Below are positions 20,920 through 27,353 of a DNA stretch of 27,353 bases, in pieces (the stretch's first letter is position 1; each line of letters opens with the position of its first letter). The DNA is from a virus. Under the pieces are notes generated by a model that made no database searches, had not been told where the DNA came from, and saw only the letters and a list, made by a program, of their open reading frames with translations. Location of the stretch: IMG/VR virus record IMGVR_UViG_3300034071_001370, positions 1 to 27,353 of that record; one strand, written 5' to 3'. Position numbers and translations under genes: made by a program.

Positions 20920-21490
20920 TCTTGCTACAAACCACAAAAAATTCATTACGATCTAATTTTAAGTTTTCAATAATTTCAAACTTAGTGATACCAATGCTAA
21001 TCAACATAGATGTAATTTCTTCTCTACTGAAATATACAAAATAGTCCTTTATACGACTAGATTTATATCTCTCCCCCACAGATTCTTTAAATACTGTAAA
21101 CAACAATATGGAATTACAAATGGTATTAGACTGCTGTAACAAAGATTTTAGAAGTTCTTTGTTCTGATTTGTATTACCACCAATATTATATGTAACGGTT
21201 CCAAACAAACACACTAGATCATAATTTTTATTTGTTGGTATAGATTGATAATGCGGACAGGCACATTCAGCCAATGACTCCACTCGAATATCTACTGCTT
21301 CATATGATGATGTGATACCTTTGTTTTCTAACCAAGTTTTAAGAAAGCATGGACCAGATCCCACATCTAAAACAGAATTGAAAGTATATTCATTGAGTAT
21401 ACTAAATCGTTTTTCTGTCCAATTGTCATATCCATTATCGTTTGCATTTTTGTAATAATCATGAATAGAATATGCAAATGGATTGCTCAT
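20915..21490 (-). CDS. Class I SAM-dependent methyltransferase
   Basis: A 191-aa protein with a Rossmann-like fold. Motif I is VLDVGSGPCFLKTWLENKG (40-58), the strand 2 acidic residue is in YEAVDIRVES (D67), and a later strand is KNYDLVCLFGTVTYNIGG. The start of the protein (PFAYSIHDYYKNANDNGYDN) fits small-molecule or glycan-type methyltransferases more than DNA ones, since no DPPY/NPPY-type motif is seen. It lies in the fibre locus, 3 nt after the fibre gene at 21494-22678. The substrate is unknown; a surface-glycan or virion substrate and an unrelated host-modifying role are both open. Confidence 0.75.
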   Translation of the reverse strand: MSNPFAYSIHDYYKNANDNGYDNWTEKRFSILNEYTFNSVLDVGSGPCFLKTWLENKGITSSYEAVDIRVESLAECACPHYQSIPTNKNYDLVCLFGTVTYNIGGNTNQNKELLKSLLQQSNTICNSILLFTVFKESVGERYKSSRIKDYFVYFSREEITSMLISIGITKFEIIENLKLDRNEFFVVCSKN

Positions 21491-21493
21491 TGT

Positions 21494-22678
21494 TTATCCT
21501 ACAAAATAGGTATTGGTATCAATGCATATTGCTTCTAACATAAATTCTCCTAAACCATTAGTTGCACCGTATCCATAAATATCTCCAGTAGTATCAACCA
21601 AAACTGTTCCATTACCTATATTTAAAAATTTTGCTCTCCAACCAATAGGTAATGAGTCTAATGTTACTAAAAGCGTACCTTTACCACTATAGTTAATATA
21701 AAATACCGTTCCGTCTTCCGCAGCAGTTGGAGTAAAATCCGCAGTTTTCTGAGCAGATATTGCTGCTGATGTGTGCCTAGCCATTCGAGTAGAAGATATT
21801 GGTGCTGAGAATGTTATTCCACCAGCAGCACTCAGACCACCAGAAAAACTCGCAAGACCAGTATGAGATGATGTGCTTGTCATTGCTACATTACCTGAGA
21901 ATGTGGAAATGGAACTAACCTCAAAAGACGAAGAGTTTGCTACACGAACACTTGCTCCAGCAACACCACCGAGTGTGATACCACCCAAAATAGAAACTTT
22001 ACTAGAACTACTTGCTGATCCAATTGTTATTTGGGCACCTGCACCACCACTAAGATTTCCTGCTATATTAATTGTTTTTGTGCCAGAAAATGATGTTTCA
22101 TTCCCTATATTAAGTGTAAAACCTGAAGATTGTGTATTTAAAATATTAAGAGTAGTAGCATTTGCATTAAACAGTGTTGCAGTTGTTGCTGTGGTTGTGA
22201 TATCACCACCATTTACTGCGATGTCACCAGAGAATGTTGCAGTTGTTCCCTGAAGTGTTCCTGCAAGAGTCACACCACCAGCAGCACTAATGCCAGATAC
22301 TGCGGTAACAAGTCCACTTACAAATGCATTGCCAGTTACTTGAAACTTCTCTGTTGGAGCAGTTAATCCTACTCCAACATTACCAAAATATCCCGCAATA
22401 GAAATATTTCCGCTGGCATTGGCATCAATCATAGGGATGCCCGAAATATCATTCACTGAGAAAATACTGCCTGTACCCAAACGATTCACAATAGAAAATA
22501 GTTGTCCAGCAGAGCCTTCAATTGATAGTGCACCTCCTGCAGTGGCTCCCGTTCCAGTAATACCGTCAAGAACCTTTAGATAAATTGGATCGTTTCCCTG
22601 TCCAACAAATTTCATTTGTGGCTGTGTTACACCACTGATATAGGGTGTAATAATAATATTTTTATCAATGTTAGCCAT
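21494..22678 (-). CDS. Tail fibre protein with GISAAGG modules
   Basis: A 394-aa fibre-type protein. It has a short N-terminal domain (MANIDKNIIITPYISGVTQP) and a VGVGLTAPTEKFQVTGNAFV segment often seen in repeat-type fibres. Repeated beta units follow, such as [23 protein letters not shown] and GLSAAGGITFSAPISS, also found in the fibre gene at 25133-27353. The C-terminal ~100 residues form a distinct beta domain (TPTAAEDGTVFYINYSGKGT... NTYFVG). Glycine, Thr, Ser and Ala dominate. A late-promoter-like ACTAAATA and an AGAGGAT ribosome-binding site precede the ATG. Predicted to be part of the tail adhesin apparatus; the attachment site is unknown. Confidence 0.85.
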   Translation of the reverse strand: MANIDKNIIITPYISGVTQPQMKFVGQGNDPIYLKVLDGITGTGATAGGALSIEGSAGQLFSIVNRLGTGSIFSVNDISGIPMIDANASGNISIAGYFGNVGVGLTAPTEKFQVTGNAFVSGLVTAVSGISAAGGVTLAGTLQGTTATFSGDIAVNGGDITTTATTATLFNANATTLNILNTQSSGFTLNIGNETSFSGTKTINIAGNLSGGAGAQITIGSASSSSKVSILGGITLGGVAGASVRVANSSSFEVSSISTFSGNVAMTSTSSHTGLASFSGGLSAAGGITFSAPISSTRMARHTSAAISAQKTADFTPTAAEDGTVFYINYSGKGTLLVTLDSLPIGWRAKFLNIGNGTVLVDTTGDIYGYGATNGLGEFMLEAICIDTNTYFVG

Positions 22679-22694
22679 AGAAATCCTCTACTCT

Positions 22695-22702
22695 TATTTA
22701 GT
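22695..22702 (-). promoter_or_regulatory. Possible late-promoter-like ACTAAATA before fibre gene
   Basis: ACTAAATA on the minus strand, 16 nt before the fibre ATG at 22678, the same distance as the exact late promoters at 8366 and 8471 show. It contains the TAA stop of the 85-aa gene. Confidence 0.35.
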
Positions 22703-22955
22703 CTAAAATATGAGGAGTTGACCATTCACTTGTTGATAGTATCTCAAGAATTTCATTATGATTATATGGTCCCGATACTCCAGTAAGTGATTCTGTAAAA
22801 ATAGGAGCTATTTCTCCCTCCCATTTAATAAATGTGCGGGTGGTATCTATAGAGTATCGAAGAGTTTCAATAGAAGTCTCCAAGACCTCGTTAAAGTTTA
22901 CCATACCCACATCGCTGCTGTTAAAAATCATGTATTCTCTGTTTTCATAACTCAT
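22698..22955 (-). CDS. Small protein of fibre locus, unknown function
   Basis: An 85-aa protein beginning MSYENREYMIFNSSDVGMVN and containing VLETSIETLRYSIDTTRTFIKWEG. This type of small acidic protein recurs among the fibre genes of marine T4-like phages, to my recollection, without an assigned function. Its ATG overlaps the TGA of the first LamG-like gene (ATGA), so it is translated with the lectin-like genes. A role in fibre assembly is plausible from position only. Confidence 0.7.
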   Translation of the reverse strand: MSYENREYMIFNSSDVGMVNFNEVLETSIETLRYSIDTTRTFIKWEGEIAPIFTESLTGVSGPYNHNEILEILSTSEWSTPHILD

Positions 22956-23701
22956 AGTTCAAATCTCCCTCGTAGTGCAGTATAGTTTAAAAGTACTTCT
23001 GACGCAGATAGTGCTTTGTTATAAATGCTTGCTTGATATCCATAACCTTGAAAATATGTATATGTTTCTACTCCACCACCATCAATTTCATCTTTGTTCA
23101 TACGAATATTTTCAAAATTTGGTGGTACTGTTAATGATGGATTATATTGTTGACTGGGACCAGTTATTGATTCTCTCAATACTCCATCCATATACAATTT
23201 GAAAGTGGTATCAGAACGATCATTAACAATACACAGATTGTGTGCTTTGTTTAATACTAAACTATAATTGCTGGTCGGTCTATTTTGGTCTTGTCCACGA
23301 ATATACCCACGAACTCTAAAGTCTCCTGCTGGAGTACAAGAAAAATATATTCCTGTTCCGGCATAATAAGCACTACCAAACACCATTCCTTCTCTATTTG
23401 TTAGACCACCAGTTGGAAAATTAGTGACTTTAATCCAACACGCCATAGACCAACTAGAAAGAGCAGGTACATATGTTTCTGCTCGTATTGGTGTTTCTAT
23501 AGTATCATTGGTTCCATCAAATGAAATACTTCCATAAGATTCCTGACTATAGGTAGCACCGTTTTGTAGTGTAGAACCACTAAACTGATTACTTAAATCA
23601 TTTAAAATGGAACCCGATCCAGGATACGAGCGAGTATTACGCGCATCAAACTGAAATATGATATTTGAATCGGTTGTATCTGGTCCTGCGTGTATTGCCA
23701 T
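22952..23701 (-). CDS. LamG/concanavalin-like tail protein 1
   Basis: A 249-aa beta-sandwich protein of the LamG/ConA-like lectin type. Conserved features are FDARNTRSYPGSGSILNDLS near the start, SFDGTNDTIETPIR, SWSMACWIKVTNFP, then FKLYMDGVLRESITG, and a C-terminal YNKALSASEVLLNYTALRGR. The fold is used to bind carbohydrate or protein surfaces. It is the last of three tandem homologues, and its start codon overlaps the stop of the second. Likely a receptor-binding or fibre-tip component. Confidence 0.8.
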   Translation of the reverse strand: MAIHAGPDTTDSNIIFQFDARNTRSYPGSGSILNDLSNQFSGSTLQNGATYSQESYGSISFDGTNDTIETPIRAETYVPALSSWSMACWIKVTNFPTGGLTNREGMVFGSAYYAGTGIYFSCTPAGDFRVRGYIRGQDQNRPTSNYSLVLNKAHNLCIVNDRSDTTFKLYMDGVLRESITGPSQQYNPSLTVPPNFENIRMNKDEIDGGGVETYTYFQGYGYQASIYNKALSASEVLLNYTALRGRFEL

Positions 23702-24423
23702 TACAGTCCAAACCTGCCTTTCGTAGATGTGTACATAAGGGAAACTTCATCTGCTGAAAGTATACGATTGTAGAGCATAGCCACGGCTATCTTGCCATTA
23801 GTATATGCACCGTTGTTTGATGCGTAACCCAAGTCAAGGGTTGCTGTTGTATCTCCACGATCTATTCCAAATGTGCAACTACTCCGAAGAGTTCCATTCA
23901 AATACAACCGCACAGCACGAGAAGAATATGCGTTAGTTACTACTATGTGATTCCATGTATTGATTGTAACGGTTGGAAGCCCCACATAATTGCTTATAGC
24001 ATCAATTGTGCTTGCACTGTTTCGTATTTGATAGTTTAAAGTACCAGTGGTTGCTGGAGATACACCGCTTACATATAAGCGGTAGTTGCCGTTTCCCCCA
24101 AACTTGTGAATGAATGCATTCACCTGTGCTGCGCTGCTATTTAAAGTCGGTAGGTTTCCCCAACACACCAAAGATATATCAGATGCAGTTTGATCTAGAA
24201 CATCTCCTGCTGTAATATAATCATTGGTGCCGTCAAACACAAAACATCCGCCACCTTCTCTGCTAAATGTTGCCCCATTCACCAAAGAACCAGAATATTT
24301 TGTTGTGGTTGTGTTTATATCTGAAGCAGTCAAACCTGTACCAGCATAACAGCGATAATTAGCCCCATCCATGAACCAGATGATGCCGTCTCCAGGTATT
24401 TGTGGTGAGTGCTGTAGAGCCAT
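23701..24423 (-). CDS. LamG/concanavalin-like tail protein 2
   Basis: A 240-aa homologue of its two neighbours: DGANYRCYAGTGLTASDINT, VFDGTNDYITAGDV, ISLVCWGNLPTLN, AVRLYLNGTLRSSCTFG and the terminal YNRILSADEVSLMYTSTKGR. The order of motifs is the same throughout, but most other positions differ between paralogues, especially in the loops between strands. One-base overlaps on both sides make the three genes a translationally coupled unit. Confidence 0.8.
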   Translation of the reverse strand: MALQHSPQIPGDGIIWFMDGANYRCYAGTGLTASDINTTTTKYSGSLVNGATFSREGGGCFVFDGTNDYITAGDVLDQTASDISLVCWGNLPTLNSSAAQVNAFIHKFGGNGNYRLYVSGVSPATTGTLNYQIRNSASTIDAISNYVGLPTVTINTWNHIVVTNAYSSRAVRLYLNGTLRSSCTFGIDRGDTTATLDLGYASNNGAYTNGKIAVAMLYNRILSADEVSLMYTSTKGRFGL

Positions 24424-25130
24424 TATACTATATACCTTACTCGTAAATTCATGTAGTTGTTATATACTTCATTAACAGATAAAGCACGGTTATATACTTT
24501 GATTTGACCGAATCTGTTGTTTGAGTACGAACCGTATGTTATTGCTGCACCAAAAGTCAACAGTTCTGTAGTATTGGTAATACTTACGCTTGATGTGGCT
24601 GATGTGATTTGTAATCCATTGAGATATATTGTCAGAGTAGTTCCGTTATATACAAATGAATAGTTGCTCCATAGTCCTATTGGGTTACTGATACTGGTAC
24701 TAACTCCTCCATTCACATTAGCCCCAAATCGCTCAAATCCAACATAATAAATTCCAGTACTTACTAGAAACCATGCAGTATAACCATCACGAAGACTACC
24801 AGGACTGCTTTCGCGGTTTAGTATTCGCTGATATCCACCAACTGCTAGTGGGTAGATCCACATATCAATGGTAAAAGGTGATGTTCCAAGGAATTGGTAC
24901 TGACTGCTATCAGGAAATTGAATGTGGTCATTTGTTCCATCTGTGGTAATATACGATCCCGCATTAGCATAAGTGTATGTGGGACCATTTGTTAGTGTTC
25001 CATTCAATCCGTTTCCTGTAAGATTGGTCATGGTTACACCAGAACCATTATATGATCTCGGTGAACCAGGATCAATCAGAATAACCAGACCATCTGTTGC
25101 TATAGAACCAGCATTGTACTGAACAGCCAT
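24423..25130 (-). CDS. LamG/concanavalin-like tail protein 3
   Basis: A 235-aa homologue: LIDPGSPRSYNGSGVTMTNL, YITTDGTNDHIQFPDS, PFTIDMWIYPLAVGG, LTIYLNGLQITSATS and a C-terminal YNRALSVNEVYNNYMNLRVR. It begins 2 nt after the stop of the large fibre gene, so it probably shares the fibre transcript. The LamG-like fold and location point to a lectin-type adhesin role. Confidence 0.8.
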   Translation of the reverse strand: MAVQYNAGSIATDGLVILIDPGSPRSYNGSGVTMTNLTGNGLNGTLTNGPTYTYANAGSYITTDGTNDHIQFPDSSQYQFLGTSPFTIDMWIYPLAVGGYQRILNRESSPGSLRDGYTAWFLVSTGIYYVGFERFGANVNGGVSTSISNPIGLWSNYSFVYNGTTLTIYLNGLQITSATSSVSITNTTELLTFGAAITYGSYSNNRFGQIKVYNRALSVNEVYNNYMNLRVRYIV

Positions 25131-25132
25131 GA

Positions 25133-27353
25133 TTAATACTCCACTGTCATTTTTCCTACATCTTTGCGTTCACCCCACACAGTGTAAAAACAGTTAATAT
25201 TATTATTTTCACTTGCTACTGTAATATTATAATCATTTATTGCAACTACCCAGTGAGGGTTATGCACACCAATCTCTGTGAGATTAACTGTTATAGTGCT
25301 ACTGTCTACCAACCCATACCAATAATCTGGAATTGGAATGGTATTTACATCTATTAGATGACCGCGCACATAAACTCCATTCTCCGGTCCTTCCAAAGAA
25401 CCGTGTTGTAGTGTCATATGCGGTTTAGTTGGATGGGGAATAACGAATGATTTTGTAGCCGCTGAAAGATTTCCACTGAGTGTAATACCTGTTCCCGATA
25501 ATCCTGCGGTAAAACTAATTAACCCAGTAAAGTTTGCAGTGGTTCCTTGTAGGGATCCCGAGAATGTTACACCACCAGCAGCACTGATACCACCACTTAC
25601 ACCCAAAACACCTGATCCAGGTTGTAAGAGTATTCCAGATGTACCACCAGATACTATAAGTCCATTGGTTCCATTATGTTCCACACGAATGAAATCATTG
25701 GCACTTGTTACACCTGTGCGGTAAACATAAAGATTTGGATTAGTGTGTACGGTAACAGGGCTGCGATTTGCATTGTTTGTAGCATCTTCAGAAACAATTG
25801 CTATTGCACCACTATTAGTTCCAGATATAGTTGATGTATACAACTGAATTGTATCATTTCCTGTATCTGAAAGAACAATACCATTTTGCCCATTGCTGCC
25901 CAAACTTGTTCTTACATTATTTCCTATAGTAATTGAAGTATCAAATAAAAACCCTGCTGCATTTAGACTACTATCAGATGATCGTATTGTTCCTAATTTT
26001 GTACCATAACCCCACGAGGTGAAGTCCATATACATTCCATATAATGTGGACCCAGATGGTGCAGGCATAAAATCAATACGACCATCTGTGGTATTACGAA
26101 TAAATTCTTGATTTTGAAGGACTATACTTCCACCAACAGTAATTCCAGAAGCACTAATACCTGCATTGAAAGTATTGAGTGCCGTGAAGACATTGGTTCC
26201 ACCAACAGTGACACCTGTAACTGCACCCGTGAGTCCGTTAAAAGAGGAAACAAGACCTGTGATATTAGTACCGGGACCAGAGAAACCTACAGTAGATGAT
26301 ACGAGTCCTGTAAAGTTTGATGTTACTCCTTTAAGAGTTCCTGCAAATGTTACTCCACCAGCAGCAGAGATACCAGAAGCAAAATTTGTAACGGGAGTAA
26401 AAGTATTTGTAGCACTAAAAGTTTGAGAAATTGCAAGTCCTGCAAGAGTCGTATTAGAACTGGGGAAAGCAATTACCTGATTATTTAAATTGCCACCCGC
26501 ATATAATTCAAGACTATTACCAAAACCAGCATCATAAAAACGTATTCTATCTGTACTAGGAATTAAAAGAATACTATGATCAGTACCCAAATCATAAGAA
26601 GTAATAGCACCAGTTACAGTTTGTGCAGCAGAAAAATTATTATTTACATTTGTTCTTGCAACATTCGTAATTGCACCAGTACCTCCATCAATACTCAATA
26701 CTCCAGTATTACTGAAGGTCATAGTTTGACCAGAAACACTCAGACCAATTCCGTTGCCGTTGGTAATTCCAACAGTACCAGTAAGACCACGAATAGATGC
26801 TACACCAGTTACCGCACCCGTGAGTCCATTGAATGAGATTACATAATTGGTTGGTATTGTACCAGTATTACCAGTGACACCCTGAATACCTTGAGGACCA
26901 GTACCACCGGTGTTACCAGTGACACCCTGAATACCTTGAGGACCAGTACCACCGGTGTTACCAGTGACACCCTGAATACCTTGAGGACCAGTACCACCGG
27001 TGTTACCAGTAGCACCAGTATTACCTTGAGGACCAGTACCACCGGTGTTACCAGTAGCACCAGTATTACCTTGTGGACCAGTACCACCAGTGTTTCCATT
27101 ATTACCAGTATTACCTTGTGGACCAGTACCACCGGTGTTACCAGTAGCACCAGTATTACCTTGTGGACCAGTACCACCGGTGTTACCAGTAGCACCAGTA
27201 TTACCTTGTGGACCAGTACCACCAGTGTTTCCATTATTACCAGTATTACCTTGTGGACCAGTACCACCGGTGTTACCAGTAGCACCAGTATTACCTTGTG
27301 GACCAGTACCACCGGTGTTACCAGTAGCACCAGTATTACCTTGTGGACCAGTA
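25133..27353 (-). CDS. Large tail fibre with collagen-like region (5' partial)
   Basis: The frame is open from the stop at 25133 to the right edge, about 739 codons, so the N-terminus is outside the window. An ATG at 26722 is internal: the same frame continues without a stop through [12 protein letters not shown] and into Gly-X-Y repeats ([15 protein letters not shown] type). Order from the visible N-terminal side: collagen-like rod; [12 protein letters not shown] linker (present twice); [16 protein letters not shown]-type beta modules; a C-terminal domain with [20 protein letters not shown] and GVYVRGHL, a signature I recognise from ends of marine phage fibre proteins. Predicted role is the long adhesin carrying or neighbouring the LamG proteins. 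Confidence 0.88.
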   Translation of the reverse strand, partial: TGPQGNTGATGNTGGTGPQGNTGATGNTGGTGPQGNTGNNGNTGGTGPQGNTGATGNTGGTGPQGNTGATGNTGGTGPQGNTGNNGNTGGTGPQGNTGATGNTGGTGPQGNTGATGNTGGTGPQGIQGVTGNTGGTGPQGIQGVTGNTGGTGPQGIQGVTGNTGTIPTNYVISFNGLTGAVTGVASIRGLTGTVGITNGNGIGLSVSGQTMTFSNTGVLSIDGGTGAITNVARTNVNNNFSAAQTVTGAITSYDLGTDHSILLIPSTDRIRFYDAGFGNSLELYAGGNLNNQVIAFPSSNTTLAGLAISQTFSATNTFTPVTNFASGISAAGGVTFAGTLKGVTSNFTGLVSSTVGFSGPGTNITGLVSSFNGLTGAVTGVTVGGTNVFTALNTFNAGISASGITVGGSIVLQNQEFIRNTTDGRIDFMPAPSGSTLYGMYMDFTSWGYGTKLGTIRSSDSSLNAAGFLFDTSITIGNNVRTSLGSNGQNGIVLSDTGNDTIQLYTSTISGTNSGAIAIVSEDATNNANRSPVTVHTNPNLYVYRTGVTSANDFIRVEHNGTNGLIVSGGTSGILLQPGSGVLGVSGGISAAGGVTFSGSLQGTTANFTGLISFTAGLSGTGITLSGNLSAATKSFVIPHPTKPHMTLQHGSLEGPENGVYVRGHLIDVNTIPIPDYWYGLVDSSTITVNLTEIGVHNPHWVVAINDYNITVASENNNINCFYTVWGERKDVGKMTVEY
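26859..27353 (-). repeat. 45-nt tandem repeats encoding collagen-like Gly-X-Y
   Basis: Tandem 45-nt units encode [15 protein letters not shown], with variants [15 protein letters not shown] and, nearest the fibre body, [15 protein letters not shown]. The array has two levels: 9-nt Gly-X-Y triplets and the 45-nt unit, with a longer period of alternating variants. It extends past the right edge. Such arrays form trimeric rods and change length readily. Confidence 0.93.

Noticed and set aside
26839-27330. A 163-codon minus-strand frame reading [12 protein letters not shown] repeats
   Set aside because: It is an out-of-frame reading of the 45-nt collagen repeats. The Gly-X-Y frame is continuous with the fibre gene and has known biology.

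Overview
The window is an AT-rich, tightly packed stretch of a tailed-phage genome. It looks like a T4-like (myovirus-type) phage, probably marine. The T4-like replication core is present and in order on the minus strand: family B DNA polymerase (gp43-like), a UvsX-type recombinase, a DnaB-type helicase (gp41-like) and a primase (gp61-like). Exact copies of the T4 late-promoter octamer TATAAATA stand before structural-type genes. Nucleotide metabolism genes (class II ribonucleotide reductase, ThyX, dUTPase) and tail fibres with collagen-like, LamG-like and repeated GISAAGG modules resemble those of marine T4-like phages. I cannot name the host from the sequence. It should make or import adenosylcobalamin, because the reductase is B12-dependent.

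Layout. (1) 1-4504, minus: four consecutive low-complexity, probably virion-associated proteins with helical N-termini and repeat-rich disordered linkers. (2) 4545-5338, plus: a two-gene island, an HNH endonuclease and an FmdB-like zinc ribbon protein. (3) 5335-8455, minus: a RuvC-like resolvase, three structural-type proteins of unknown function, and a 28-codon micro-ORF not previously listed, with TATAAATA promoters before the micro-ORF and before the first structural gene. (4) 8481-8596, minus: a rho-independent terminator and tRNA-Asn(GTT). (5) 8604-18685, minus: the replication and nucleotide block. (6) 18758-20069, plus, behind a TATAAATA late promoter: three membrane-associated proteins, a GAF-like anchored protein, a holin-like protein and a lipoprotein with a second membrane span. 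(7) 20028-27353, minus: dUTPase, a small unknown protein, a methyltransferase, and a fibre locus with two related fibre genes flanking a small conserved protein and three tandem LamG-like proteins. The last fibre gene runs off the right edge.

Two promoter classes are visible. Sigma70-like promoters with a constant 16-nt spacer lie before dUTPase, the 104-aa nucleotide-enzyme gene, the 100-aa gene and the helicase. In three of them exactly 6 nt separate the -10 box from the ATG and there is no Shine-Dalgarno sequence, which predicts leaderless mRNAs. T4-type late promoters, exact or variant (NNTAAATA), lie before the structural and fibre genes and often contain the stop codon of the preceding gene. 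At 18692-18730 an early leftward and a late rightward promoter sit back to back. No integrase, IS element or CRISPR array was seen. No stretch over 300 bases lacks a gene; the longest, about 150 bases between the reductase and the structural block, holds the tRNA, terminator, late promoters and micro-ORF.
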